A model generated the notes under the pieces. That model did not search any database. It worked only from the letters and a program-made list of their open reading frames with translations, and was not told the DNA's origin. The translations under genes were made by a program, and so were the position numbers. From Clostridia bacterium (GTDB lineage: Bacteria; Bacillota; Clostridia; TANB77; UBA1234): a stretch of DNA of 56,055 nt. The stretch is from contig JAFXCN010000014.1 of the NCBI GenBank assembly GCA_017521465.1, positions 1 through 56,055 of the forward strand. Reading direction: 5' to 3'. Below are positions 33,630-42,898 of the stretch, piece by piece. The stretch's first letter is position 1, and every line of letters begins with the position of its first letter.

Positions 33630-34862
33630 TTACATTAACTTTCCAGCTACATATCCTGTACTAAATGCAATTTGCAAATTAAAGCCTCCTGTATATGCAT
33701 CTACATCTATTACTTCACCAGCAAAATATAATCCACTTATTATTTTAGATTCCATTGTTGATGAATTTATTTCTTTTATATTAATTCCTCCAGCGGTGAC
33801 AATAGCTTCTTCCACTGGTCTGAATTTTTTTATTGTAAGCTTAAAGTGTTTTAAAATTTGTACTAATGATTTTATCTCTGCCTTACTAATTTGATCCACT
33901 TGTTTTTCTGGTTCAATTTTTGAAAGTGATATAACTACTGGTATCATTTTGCTAGGCAGTAAATCACCTAATGAATTTTTAAATTGCTTTTTTGTGAATT
34001 TCTCAAAATCTCTTTGGATTCTTAATTCAAGTTTTTCTTCTGATAATGCTGGTTTTAAATCTATCTCAAAACTTATTTTTTTGTCCATAAATTTTTGTTC
34101 AACATTCTTTACTCGTAGTATGTGACTACTTGAACTCAAAACAACTGGTCCTGAAATTCCATAGTGAGTAAATAACATTTCACCAAAATCATCATATACT
34201 TTTTTGTTTTCATCTTTAACTGTTACCTCAACATTCTTTAAAGATAAGCCTTGCAAATCGTAATTTTCATATATTTCCATGGGAACAAGGGAGCCTTTAG
34301 GTTCAATGTATGTATGTCCTATTTTTTCAGCTAATATATATCCATCTCCTGTCGAACCAGTTGCAGGATAACTTTTTCCTCCAGTTGCCAAAACAACTTT
34401 ATCACAACTAAAAGTATCTTTATTAGTTACAACTGATACTACTCTATTTTCTTCAGTAACAATTTCTTTTACTTCAGAAGTAACTATTAACTTTATTCCT
34501 AATTTATCTATCTCACTTTTTAGCTTATTAACAATTTCTAACGCATCATCTGATTTCGGAAATACTCTCTCTCCTCTTTCAACTTTTGTCTCTATTCCTA
34601 ACTCATGAATAAAATTAATTAAATCAACGTTAGAAAATTGGCTGAAAGCACTATATAAAAACTTCCCATTACCAGGAATATTTTTTATAAAATCGTCAAT
34701 CTCTGCATTATTAGTAATATTGCATCTACCTTTACCTGTAATTGCAAGCTTTCTACCAACACTTCTCATCTTTTCTAGTAATATTACTTCATTACCTTCT
34801 TTTCGTGCAGTTATGGCAGCCATCATTCCAGCTGGTCCACCACCAATTACAACAACTTTCAT
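33630..34862 (-). CDS. BaiN/HI0933-type FAD-dependent oxidoreductase
   Basis: The 410-residue flavoprotein has the dinucleotide-binding GGGPAGMMAAI at residue 7, KGRCNITNN near 44, VLATGGKSYPATGSTGDG near 160 and VTAGGINIKEI near 355. Homologues reduce steroid or unknown substrates; the bile-acid enzyme BaiN belongs here. It is 11 bp after the methionine gamma-lyase-like gene, so an operon is likely. The substrate is unknown. Confidence 0.9.
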   Translation of the reverse strand: MKVVVIGGGPAGMMAAITARKEGNEVILLEKMRSVGRKLAITGKGRCNITNNAEIDDFIKNIPGNGKFLYSAFSQFSNVDLINFIHELGIETKVERGERVFPKSDDALEIVNKLKSEIDKLGIKLIVTSEVKEIVTEENRVVSVVTNKDTFSCDKVVLATGGKSYPATGSTGDGYILAEKIGHTYIEPKGSLVPMEIYENYDLQGLSLKNVEVTVKDENKKVYDDFGEMLFTHYGISGPVVLSSSSHILRVKNVEQKFMDKKISFEIDLKPALSEEKLELRIQRDFEKFTKKQFKNSLGDLLPSKMIPVVISLSKIEPEKQVDQISKAEIKSLVQILKHFKLTIKKFRPVEEAIVTAGGINIKEINSSTMESKIISGLYFAGEVIDVDAYTGGFNLQIAFSTGYVAGKLM

Positions 34863-34873
34863 AAGTTTGCTCC

Positions 34874-36094
34874 TTATTTATTCTCTATATTTTTAACCGC
34901 ATTTATTACTGCTATTTTTCCACTAGCATAAGTAAGTCCACCTTGTAAATAAGCTATATATGGAGGACGAATTGGGCCGTCACAACTTATTTCTATAGAA
35001 GAACCTGCTGTGAATGCTCCAGATGCCATTATAACTTTATCTTCATATCCAGGCATGTCCCAAGGTTCTGGCACTACATGAGAATCAATTGGCGAATTGG
35101 CTTGAATAGCTTGACAAAACTTAACTAATTTATCAGCATCGTTAAATTTTATCATTTGAACTATGTCAGATCTTTTCTCGTTATACTTAGGATATGTTTC
35201 GTACCCTAACTGTTCTAACAAAGCAGATGCAAACACATCAATTTTTAAAGCTTGGCAAACCGTATGTGGTGCCATAAATAAACCTTGCAATATTTGTCTA
35301 TTTAATCCAAATGTTGCTCCACCTTCTTTTCCAAGGCCAGGTGCACTATATCTATCACTAATTAAATCTATAAGATGTTTTTTACCAACTATGTATCCTC
35401 CTGTTGGCGCAATACCTGCACCAATATTTTTAATTAAAGAACCTACCGCAATATCCGCTCCAACATGAGTTGGTTCTTTTACATCTACAAATTCTCCATA
35501 ACAGTTATCTACCATAATTATTACTTCTGAATTAACTTCTCTTATAACTTTAAATACTTCTTCTAGTTCTTCAATAGTAAATGCTTTTCTAAATGCATAT
35601 CCTCTTGAACGTTGAACTATAATCATCTTTATGTCTTTTTTACTTGCTCTTTCTCTTATTGCTTCAATGTCAAACAATCCATCTTTTAAATCTATTTGTT
35701 CATATTTAACACCAAATGCTTTTAATGAACTTGGATTTTCTCTTATACCTATTACTTCATCCAATGTATCATATGGCTTACCATTGATACTAACCACTGT
35801 ATCTCCTGGTCTTAAAATTCCAAATAATGTTGTCGAAATTGTATGTGTGCCTGAAATAAATTGTGTTCTAACCAAAGCCTCTTCTGTTCCAAACAATTCG
35901 CAGAACATGCTTTCAATTGCTTCTCTTCCAACATCACCATATCCATATCCTGTTGTACCATTAAGATGAGCTTCACTTATTTTGTGATTTGAAAAAGCTT
36001 TTAAAACTCTTTCTGTGTTTATTAATTCTATTTCATCTATTTGTTTAAAAATATCTTCAACTTGTTTTTCTGTTTTTTGTATTAGTTGTTGCAT
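34874..36094 (-). CDS. Methionine gamma-lyase-family PLP protein (YnbB/aluminium resistance type)
   Basis: The 406-residue protein is a fold-I PLP enzyme related to cystathionine lyases. The PLP Lys is in AVGSLIKNIGAG near residue 230; NCYGEF near 195 holds a PLP-ring contact region. Family members are annotated as methionine gamma-lyase-like or aluminium-resistance proteins. ATG 36094 follows GAGGAGG; the longer frame runs through the leader hairpin. The shared stem-loop leader at 36109-36170 lies immediately upstream. Confidence 0.87.
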   Translation of the reverse strand: MQQLIQKTEKQVEDIFKQIDEIELINTERVLKAFSNHKISEAHLNGTTGYGYGDVGREAIESMFCELFGTEEALVRTQFISGTHTISTTLFGILRPGDTVVSINGKPYDTLDEVIGIRENPSSLKAFGVKYEQIDLKDGLFDIEAIRERASKKDIKMIIVQRSRGYAFRKAFTIEELEEVFKVIREVNSEVIIMVDNCYGEFVDVKEPTHVGADIAVGSLIKNIGAGIAPTGGYIVGKKHLIDLISDRYSAPGLGKEGGATFGLNRQILQGLFMAPHTVCQALKIDVFASALLEQLGYETYPKYNEKRSDIVQMIKFNDADKLVKFCQAIQANSPIDSHVVPEPWDMPGYEDKVIMASGAFTAGSSIEISCDGPIRPPYIAYLQGGLTYASGKIAVINAVKNIENK

Positions 36095-36108
36095 TATTTT
36101 CCTCCTCT

Positions 36109-36217
36109 GACAAACGCATACGCGTTTGTCTGTACTATTCACTATTCACTATTCATTATTCACTATTCACCGAACTGCGTTACATTTCCTTGAAATGATT
36201 CTCGAATTTTCGGTGTA
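36109..36217 (-). promoter_or_regulatory. 5'-leader module: TATTCAC repeat plus stem-loop (copy 1)
   Basis: On the minus strand, GTGAATAGTGAATAATG and GAATAGTGAATAGTACAG are followed by the stem GACAAACGC/GCGTTTGTC and, directly, by the AGGAGG of the lyase gene. The same order with a different stem sequence occurs at 54986-55034 before nfo. 36171-36217 is an inverted relative of the head of the GC-rich repeats (CGAACTGCGTTACA...TTTTCGG). Confidence 0.6.
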
Positions 36218-36229
36218 CCACTTACCCAT

Positions 36230-36305
36230 TCGCAACAATTTACGTCGGACATACTCTGTTCACCCTTCGGGTGTACATTCTATGTCAGACGTAAATCGTT
36301 TCTCT
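36230..36305. repeat. Mobile-looking hairpin repeat, copy 2
   Basis: This is a near copy of 23517-23600 in the same orientation (TTTACGTCGGACATACTCTG, CACCCTTCGGGTGTACATTC, GACGTAAA). It is palindromic. It has no neighbouring cassette, so the element occurs independently. Confidence 0.75.
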
Positions 36306-36311
36306 TCTGCA

Positions 36312-36367
36312 TAGTTTTGTAGTAAAAAAGGTTGCGGCTTGCCGCAACCCGTTTTACTACAAAACTA
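36312..36367 (-). terminator. Terminator of the ireB-ruvX-DUF1292 operon
   Basis: TAGTTTTGTAGTAAAA and TTTTACTACAAAACTA enclose GGTTGCGG/CCGCAACC around CTTG, a very long stem. The TAA of the DUF1292 gene lies inside it. Confidence 0.75.
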
Positions 36368-36682
36368 TTCTCCATCAACGAAATCGAAATCGTCTTTTGC
36401 TTTTTCTTTAAATGCTAAGAATACTCTTTCTGCTTCAGCTTCGTCTTCTAGTCCGATATATGTTTCGTCTTCGCCTTCACCTTCAATTCTGAATATTACT
36501 ACTTCACCATTTTCAATTTCTTCTACTGGCAATAATATTACGTATTCTTTTCCATCTAATTCCACAACATCAAGGAATTCAAATTCTACTTCATTTCCAT
36601 CTTCATCGTTTAATACGATAATGTTATCTAATTCATCAAATTCCTCCATACCTTCTAATCCATTGTTTAAATTTTCATCCAT
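36365..36682 (-). CDS. yrzB: DUF1292 family protein
   Basis: The 105-residue acidic protein (DNIIVLNDEDGNEVEFEFLDVVELDGKEYVILLPVEE) matches the DUF1292 fold. It lies 20 bp after ruvX in the conserved ireB-ruvX-yrzB cluster of Firmicutes. Its function is not established. GAGAGGAG precedes the ATG. Confidence 0.88.
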   Translation of the reverse strand: MDENLNNGLEGMEEFDELDNIIVLNDEDGNEVEFEFLDVVELDGKEYVILLPVEEIENGEVVIFRIEGEGEDETYIGLEDEAEAERVFLAFKEKAKDDFDFVDGE

Positions 36683-36702
36683 TTTAATTTCTCCTCTCTT
36701 TT

Positions 36703-37110
36703 TTATATTTTATCTAAATACATTTGTAATATATATACTGCTGACATTGTATCAACAATTTGCTTCTTTTTTTCTTTTTTTATACCTAATTCCGTCATTG
36801 TTCTATGTGATGCAACTGTAGTCAATCTCTCATCAACTTTTATTACTTCCAAATGGAACCTCGACTCCAACTCTTTTATGAAACTATCTGTCTTTTGAGC
36901 CCTTGGTCCAACAGTAGCATTCATATTCAATGGATATCCGATAACAATCTTTTCCACTGCATATTCCTTTATTATTTCAGCAATTCTATTCATCAACTTA
37001 AATTTGTTGTTAGAATCAATCGACTCTAATCCTTGAGCCGTTATTCCTAATGCATCTGAAATCGCAACTCCTGTTCTGGCATCACCATAGTCTAAAGCCA
37101 TTATTCTCAT
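36703..37110 (-). CDS. ruvX: Holliday-junction-resolvase-like RuvX (YqgF)
   Basis: The 135-residue RNase H-fold protein shows [15 protein letters not shown] at residue 5 with the catalytic Asp, [16 protein letters not shown] near 58 with the second carboxylate region, and VDERLTT near 95. Homologues process pre-16S rRNA or branched DNA. It overlaps ireB by 4 bases. Confidence 0.94.
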   Translation of the reverse strand: MRIMALDYGDARTGVAISDALGITAQGLESIDSNNKFKLMNRIAEIIKEYAVEKIVIGYPLNMNATVGPRAQKTDSFIKELESRFHLEVIKVDERLTTVASHRTMTELGIKKEKKKQIVDTMSAVYILQMYLDKI

Positions 37111-37361
37111 TCATTTACTCCTATATATTCTTTTACTAATTCTTCCAACAATTCATCTCTTTCAAGTTGACGAATCAAACTTCTAGAATCTTTATAACTT
37201 GTAATATATGTTGGATCACCTGATAGTATATAACCTACAATTTGATTAATCGGATTATATCCTTTTTCAACTAAAGCTTCATATACTTGTCTTAAAATTT
37301 GTTTAGAATTTACTTTTTTCTCTTTTTCAACTTTAAAAAATATTGTGTTTTCTGAATCCAC
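37107..37361 (-). CDS. ireB: IreB family regulatory protein
   Basis: The 84-residue protein ([45 protein letters not shown]) is an IreB/UPF0297 member; in Enterococcus IreB is phosphorylated by the PASTA kinase IreK and affects cephalosporin resistance. GTG 37361 is the start, 7 bases after AGGAGGAAT. A PP2C-like protein at 47207 could belong to a similar pathway, though no PASTA kinase is in the window. Confidence 0.93.
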   Translation of the reverse strand: MDSENTIFFKVEKEKKVNSKQILRQVYEALVEKGYNPINQIVGYILSGDPTYITSYKDSRSLIRQLERDELLEELVKEYIGVNE

Positions 37362-37376
37362 GTTTATTCCTCCTAA

Positions 37377-40244
37377 CTACTTAAACAATCCTTTTCTCTT
37401 ACCCGAATCATTTCCAGATGGATATATTTTTTGGCAAATTTGATCAATTGCACTTCTAAGTTGTACCGAATAATTTTTGTACACAATTTTATCTTTTGCC
37501 ACATCCTCCGTATACCTAGCGTAATCTTCTATAGTAAGTGGAACTGTTATATATGATTTTATAACTTCAAATTCTTCAGTATATGTCATTTGAGGATCAT
37601 TATAATAAGCTAAGCCTACCTCTACTATTTTTTTAGGTGTAAAAGAACTTTTTACATACTTATTAATAATAACATTCAATTTTGACCAATCTATACTTCT
37701 GTTTTTAAATTCTCTTAGGAATGCTGTTGTTTCTTGTAATTTTATCAAATCCATATCTTGTACAATATAAATTTCTGAAGCTTGTTCAAAATATTCAAGT
37801 GGAGTAGTAAAATCACAATCGATTACAAGTAAATTACAAGTTTTCTTTATAGTATCAACAATTGTTTTATGCTTAAAATTTTTTCTATTTTCACCTAATC
37901 CAGGTAACGAAGTATATACTGCTAATCGTTTTCCTTTTTCCACAGCAACAGGCGTATTACGACCTTCACTTAAGTTTTTAATACAATCAGTTGCAATTTG
38001 TATTTTCCTTGAATCACTCTTATTATATAGATAATATAAACCTTTTGATTTAGTCATATCTAACAAAGCTGTTTGAATCCCTTTTTCAGATGCACAATTA
38101 GCGATTGCATTTGCTAAAAATGTTGTTCCGGCTTTATTCGTTCCTACTAAGGCTACAACTTTTTTATAATCACTTGGTAAAGCATATGTCTTAGCATCAA
38201 AATTACTTTGTAAAGGATCATCATCACCATCTTGTGATATTAGTGCTGAGCTTGCCGTAGGCGTGTTTACAACAGTAGCACTTGCAACAGCAGCTGCTGC
38301 AGCTCTATCGGCTGCAATTTTTTGTCTTAATGCTTCTTGTTCCCTCGCAAGTCTTTCAGCCTCTTCTTTCGCTTTTTGTTCTGCCAAAGCTCTTCTTCTT
38401 AATTCCTCTTGTTCTTGAGCTTGTTTTTGCGCTTGTTCTTCTTTCGCTTTTTGTTCTGCTAAAGCTCTTCTTCTTAATTCTTCTTGTTCTTGAGCTTGTT
38501 TTTGTGCTTGTTCTTCTTTCGCTTTTTGTTCTGCTAGTGCCCTTCTTCTTAGCTCTTCTTGTTCTCTTCTTTGAGCTTCTTCTTTTTCTTTATCCGCATT
38601 ATTGCTTTGCAATGCTGATAAATTTATTTCCACTTCTGCATTACTTTCTTGTTTTTTTGTTTGCGGTTGTTGAGCTTGTTTTTGAGCTTCTTCTCTAGCT
38701 TTTTGTTCTGCTAAAGCTCTTCTTCTTAACTCTTCTTGCTCTCTTCTTTGAGCTTCTTCTTTTTCTTTATCTACATTATTAGCTTGTAATGCCGATAGAT
38801 CTATCTCTACTTCTGTAGTACTTATTGGTTGCTGTTGAGCTTGTTTTTGAGCTTCTTCTCTAGCTTTTTGTTCTGTTAGTGCCCTTCTTCTTAGTTCTTC
38901 TTGTTCTCTTCTTTGCGCTTCTTCTCTAGCTTTTTGTTCTGCTAGTGCCCTTCTTCTTAGCTCTTCTTGTTCTCTTCTTTGCGCTTCTTCTTTTTCTTTA
39001 TCTGCATTATTAACTTGTAATGCTGACAAATCTATCTCTATTTCTGTATTACTTTCTTGTTTTTTTGCTTGCTGTTGGGCTTCTTCTCTAGCTTTTTGCT
39101 CTGCTAACGCTCGTTTTCTTAATTCTTCTTGCTCCTGTTCTTTTCTTAATGCTTCTTCTCTAGCTTTCTGATCTGCTAACGCTTTTTGTCTTAATTCCTC
39201 ATTTGCTCTTTCTAATCGTTCAGCAGCTTCTTTTGCCATTCTAGCTTCTTCTTCTTTACGTTTTAATTGTGCTTCATCAGCAGCAATTCTTTCTTCAGCT
39301 TCTCTCTTTAATCTTTCTGCTTGTTCTCGAGCTTCTCTTTGTGATTCTTCTCTTAATCTTCTAGCTTCTTCCTCTGCTTTTTGCGCTGCCAATCTAGCTT
39401 TTTGTTGCTCTTGTTCTTGCATTCTAGAACTTTCTTCTATTACTTGATTTGAACTTTGATTTTCTTTCTTAGAACTTAAGAAATTTAATATTCCTTTTTT
39501 CTGATTATTTTTTTGCATATTTGGCTTACGTACAGTCTTTTTACTCATTCCAACATTAAACATTGGCGCATATCTAGGATCTTTAGCAATAACTTCTGCA
39601 ACGTTTGGTAAATGCATACATAATCCAACCGCAATAATCATTAATTGCTTTTTAGTATATTGTTCTTCTATTCTTTCAAAACTAGGAACATATTGATCCG
39701 TATTTTCACCTAATTTTTCATAATGTTTTAATATATTGTTAAATTGAGCTTCATCAACTTCGTCATCGGCCAATGATTGACCACTTGTCGGAGCATTAGT
39801 TGCAGGGTTCATATCTAAATATTCCCTAGCTTCTTTTTTAGTCCTAGGCTCTTTTATAACGTCACAAAGCGATGTTATATTTCTATCATTTCCTAGTAAT
39901 ATGCTATATACTCCCAAATTATAAAATCTAGCCATCAACGAATCTGATTTTGTTCTTCTATCTGATCCAATAAATGCTATTGAAGAATTTTGCGCTTCAT
40001 CTGTAAGTACATCCATGTTTGAAAATATAACTTTGTCTATTTCTTCAATTGTAACAGCTTTAATTGGTTCTAATTCTTCACTTACAACTATTCTATCATA
40101 GCTTGAATCTTTTCTTACTTCTTCCAATAATGCTCTAAAATAAAAGACATCTTTATATTCTAATTGTTCACCATATGTTTGAAAATATTTATCTGCTACA
40201 CTTTTAGATGTTTGAGCATTACCTATTGCAAAAAGTACTTTCAT
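37377..40244 (-). CDS. TadZ/ParA-like ATPase with receiver-like and long coiled-coil regions
   Basis: The 955-residue protein has three parts. Residues 1-140 look like a receiver-like domain (MKVLFAIGNAQTSKSVADKY). Residues about 265-655 are a charged Glu/Gln/Arg coiled coil with repeated REQEELRRRALAEQKA units and three inserts of the form EIDLSALQxNN near 399, 477 and 534. Residues 690-955 form a SIMIBI-type ATPase with VALVGTNKAGTTFLAN in place of the KGGxGKTT loop and a LVIDCDF Walker B. Degenerate loops are typical of TadZ/CpaE, which place pilus machinery at the pole. It is 15 bp upstream of ireB. The actual partner is unknown. Confidence 0.72.
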   Translation of the reverse strand: MKVLFAIGNAQTSKSVADKYFQTYGEQLEYKDVFYFRALLEEVRKDSSYDRIVVSEELEPIKAVTIEEIDKVIFSNMDVLTDEAQNSSIAFIGSDRRTKSDSLMARFYNLGVYSILLGNDRNITSLCDVIKEPRTKKEAREYLDMNPATNAPTSGQSLADDEVDEAQFNNILKHYEKLGENTDQYVPSFERIEEQYTKKQLMIIAVGLCMHLPNVAEVIAKDPRYAPMFNVGMSKKTVRKPNMQKNNQKKGILNFLSSKKENQSSNQVIEESSRMQEQEQQKARLAAQKAEEEARRLREESQREAREQAERLKREAEERIAADEAQLKRKEEEARMAKEAAERLERANEELRQKALADQKAREEALRKEQEQEELRKRALAEQKAREEAQQQAKKQESNTEIEIDLSALQVNNADKEKEEAQRREQEELRRRALAEQKAREEAQRREQEELRRRALTEQKAREEAQKQAQQQPISTTEVEIDLSALQANNVDKEKEEAQRREQEELRRRALAEQKAREEAQKQAQQPQTKKQESNAEVEINLSALQSNNADKEKEEAQRREQEELRRRALAEQKAKEEQAQKQAQEQEELRRRALAEQKAKEEQAQKQAQEQEELRRRALAEQKAKEEAERLAREQEALRQKIAADRAAAAAVASATVVNTPTASSALISQDGDDDPLQSNFDAKTYALPSDYKKVVALVGTNKAGTTFLANAIANCASEKGIQTALLDMTKSKGLYYLYNKSDSRKIQIATDCIKNLSEGRNTPVAVEKGKRLAVYTSLPGLGENRKNFKHKTIVDTIKKTCNLLVIDCDFTTPLEYFEQASEIYIVQDMDLIKLQETTAFLREFKNRSIDWSKLNVIINKYVKSSFTPKKIVEVGLAYYNDPQMTYTEEFEVIKSYITVPLTIEDYARYTEDVAKDKIVYKNYSVQLRSAIDQICQKIYPSGNDSGKRKGLFK

Positions 40245-40345
40245 TTTATCACCTTCCTGCTACAAATATAGCGAATAATAATTGTACAACTTTAAATCTT
40301 TATATTTTTTATAAAAACACTTAATGATTTATATACTTATACTTG

Positions 40346-40771
40346 TTATCTACCTGCTACAAATATAGCATATATCAATGGTATTGCTTGAAAAACTATG
40401 GCTCCTATTATTGAACCTATTATGATACTAAAACCTTTTTCTCTTTGTTGTAATTTTTTATTTCCTATGATAAAAAAGTTAAGTGCACCCCATATAAGCA
40501 ATAAGAAAAATACTGGAATACTATATTTTTGTGCTATAGAAATCCAATATGCTACTCTTCCTTCTGTTTCATCTCCATATTTTTCAGTATAATATGCAAT
40601 TTTTTCTTCTTTTGTTGTTAAATTCTCTAGTGTTGTTTCTGATGCATTGCTAAGATTTGTCATTTCTCCAATTATAAGAGTATTTTCTTTTGCCTCTGTT
40701 GCTAATACTATCGTAGCAAACAACATTGTAAGCATCATAATTATAGCCATTGCAATTGATATTTTCTTCAT
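40346..40771 (-). CDS. VirB2/TrbC-like small membrane protein
   Basis: The 141-residue protein has a signal peptide (residues 1-25, ending in VLATEA) and two C-terminal hydrophobic helices (about 85-105 and 115-138) separated by a basic loop (GNKKLQQREKG). This matches VirB2/TrbC-type pilin-like proteins of type IV secretion, but homology is only suggested by topology. ATG 40771 follows GGAGG inside the longer frame. The TadZ-like gene lies 101 bp downstream, so a shared envelope apparatus is plausible. Confidence 0.6.
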   Translation of the reverse strand: MKKISIAMAIIMMLTMLFATIVLATEAKENTLIIGEMTNLSNASETTLENLTTKEEKIAYYTEKYGDETEGRVAYWISIAQKYSIPVFFLLLIWGALNFFIIGNKKLQQREKGFSIIIGSIIGAIVFQAIPLIYAIFVAGR

Positions 40772-40864
40772 TTTTACCTCCATATATTGTTATATGAGTA
40801 TAACATTCCTGTTATTTTAACATTAATATAATACTACATTTTACAGAAAATATCAACAAAAAGT

Positions 40865-41998
40865 TTACAATTTCAGATATTTGCTCATATCATTTAAAAG
40901 ATTTTTTATATAATCCTCAGGGGTCTTTCGTAAAACATTCGAATTATTAATTAATTCAAATGTTTTTAGTAATTTTTCACCACAAAAAATCCTAATATTT
41001 CCAATTTTCTCACCTTTATAAAACGGAGCAGAAAAATTCTTTTCTAGTTCATACATAACATTCAATTTTTCAATTTCTTCATTAGTCATTGGCAAAATAT
41101 ATTCTTCCCCAAAGTCTACTACATAATTTAAGTTTTTACTTTTTTCAACAAAAATTGTATGTTTCTTTTCCACAATTGACGCAACATCAAAAAATTTATA
41201 CGAATCAAATGCATAATTTAGCAGTTTTACGGAGTCAGAAGTTCTTAAATTCTTAGTATCACAGCCTAAAACAACACAAATAAGTTGCCAATCATCTCGT
41301 GTTGCAGAAGTTATAAGACATCTTCCAGCCTTACTTGTATAACCTGTTTTTATTCCATCTGTTCCATCATATACCGATAGCATTTCATTTGTCGTAGTAA
41401 GCGTTTTAGTATAATCATTAATCTTTATATTAGCCATTTTCTTACAAACAATATTTTTTATATACTCAATATTCATAGCATAATCGGCAATAAGCGCTAA
41501 ATCATATGCTGTAGAATAATGATTATCCCTATCAAGACCATGTGGCGTCATAAAATTAGTATTAATCGCTCCGATTTCTTTAGCTTTATCATTCATCTTT
41601 TCACAAAACTCTTCTTCGGAACCACTTACATGTTCAGCAATTGCAACAGCTGCATCATTTCCAGAGCATATTAACAAACCATGCATTAAATCTCCCAAAA
41701 CAACTTTATCGCCCGTTCTTAATCCAACTCTCGATCCCCCTGTATTAGCAGCTTTTTTACTTATCGTTACCGTTTCGTTCATATCTGCATTTTCATATGC
41801 AACAATTGCAGTCAACATTTTAGTTGTTGATGCATTCGGAACTCTTTCATTTATATTCTTTTCATATAAAACTTTTTTATATTTTCTATCATAAACAATT
41901 GCATTTCTCGCATTTATTTTAACTTCTTCTGTAGCAAATGTAATGTTTCTTGCAAGCAACTCAAAAACTATTAAGAATATAATAAAAAATTTCTTCAT
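40865..41998 (-). CDS. dacF: D-alanyl-D-alanine carboxypeptidase (PBP5/DacF family)
   Basis: The 377-residue protein has a signal peptide (1-22). The serine active site is S57-T-T-K60, with SGN near 113 and KTGYT near 218, and a C-terminal beta domain with amphipathic end. It trims peptidoglycan stem peptides. ATG 41998 follows GAGGTGG; the upstream in-frame start would include it. It is monocistronic and divergent from the ABC importer. The dacF symbol reflects family resemblance and may not be the exact orthologue. Confidence 0.9.
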   Translation of the reverse strand: MKKFFIIFLIVFELLARNITFATEEVKINARNAIVYDRKYKKVLYEKNINERVPNASTTKMLTAIVAYENADMNETVTISKKAANTGGSRVGLRTGDKVVLGDLMHGLLICSGNDAAVAIAEHVSGSEEEFCEKMNDKAKEIGAINTNFMTPHGLDRDNHYSTAYDLALIADYAMNIEYIKNIVCKKMANIKINDYTKTLTTTNEMLSVYDGTDGIKTGYTSKAGRCLITSATRDDWQLICVVLGCDTKNLRTSDSVKLLNYAFDSYKFFDVASIVEKKHTIFVEKSKNLNYVVDFGEEYILPMTNEEIEKLNVMYELEKNFSAPFYKGEKIGNIRIFCGEKLLKTFELINNSNVLRKTPEDYIKNLLNDMSKYLKL

Positions 41999-42130
41999 AA
42001 TCCACCTCATGTATACAATATCTTTATATTTATATTGCTTTATTTTTTATAATATACATGCAATATTATTTAACCTTTTTTATCGAAAAACCATATATTA
42101 TAGGGAGATACTTTATACGAGGTGAATATT

Positions 42131-42898
42131 ATGCACAAAGGATTGAAATTAGATAACATCAGCAAAATTTATCAAGATGATAATGGCGAAACTATTGCCA
42201 TAAAAAATTTTGATTACACTTTTGAAAAAGGTACTTTCACCAGCATTGTCGGGCCAAGTGGTTGTGGAAAATCAACTCTTCTTTCAATCATTGCAGGACT
42301 CGAAAAACCATCAACAGGGCAAATCTATATTGATGATGTTGAAGTTACAAATATCTCAAATAGTATTGGTTACATGCTACAAAAGGATTATTTGCTCGAA
42401 TGGAGAACAATTTACAAAAACATTACTTTTGGCTTAGAGATAAAAAAAGCATTAGATGAAAAAGCTCAAGAATATATTTATTCATTACTTAAGAAATATG
42501 ATTTATATGAATTTAAAGATAGATATCCTTCTCAACTTTCTGGTGGTATGCGCCAAAGAGTAGCATTAATTAGGACGCTAGCTATTAATCCAGATATATT
42601 GCTTCTTGATGAAGCTTTCTCTGCCCTTGATTATCAAACGAGATTATCTGTTACCGAGGATGTCTATTCCATAATAAAAAACGAAGGAAAAACTACAATT
42701 ATGGTTACGCATGACATCCCTGAAAGTATAAGTATGTCTGACAAAGTAATTGTTTTAAGCAATAGACCTGCAATAATCAAAAATGTCCATAACATTACTT
42801 TTGATATAAAAAATAGAACACCCCTTCAATGTAGAGAAAACGAAAAATTCAGTAAGTATTTTGACAACATTTGGAAGGAGCTGAATACAAATGATTAA
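42131..42898 (+). CDS. ABC importer ATPase (SsuB/TauB/ThiZ type)
   Basis: The 255-residue ATPase has the Walker A GPSGCGKST near residue 38, the signature LSGGMRQR near 136 and the Walker B ILLLDEAFSALD near 156, with TMVTHDIPES near 190. Its relatives energise uptake of nitrate, sulfonates or thiamine-pyrimidine precursors. ATG 42131 follows GAGGTG. The permease gene overlaps its end by 8 bases and the substrate-binding gene comes next. No riboswitch precedes it. Confidence 0.92.
   Translation: MHKGLKLDNISKIYQDDNGETIAIKNFDYTFEKGTFTSIVGPSGCGKSTLLSIIAGLEKPSTGQIYIDDVEVTNISNSIGYMLQKDYLLEWRTIYKNITFGLEIKKALDEKAQEYIYSLLKKYDLYEFKDRYPSQLSGGMRQRVALIRTLAINPDILLLDEAFSALDYQTRLSVTEDVYSIIKNEGKTTIMVTHDIPESISMSDKVIVLSNRPAIIKNVHNITFDIKNRTPLQCRENEKFSKYFDNIWKELNTND

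Noticed and set aside
38282-38698. Leu-rich plus-strand frame
   Set aside because: It is the antisense of the Glu/Gln/Arg coiled-coil repeats of the TadZ-like protein.
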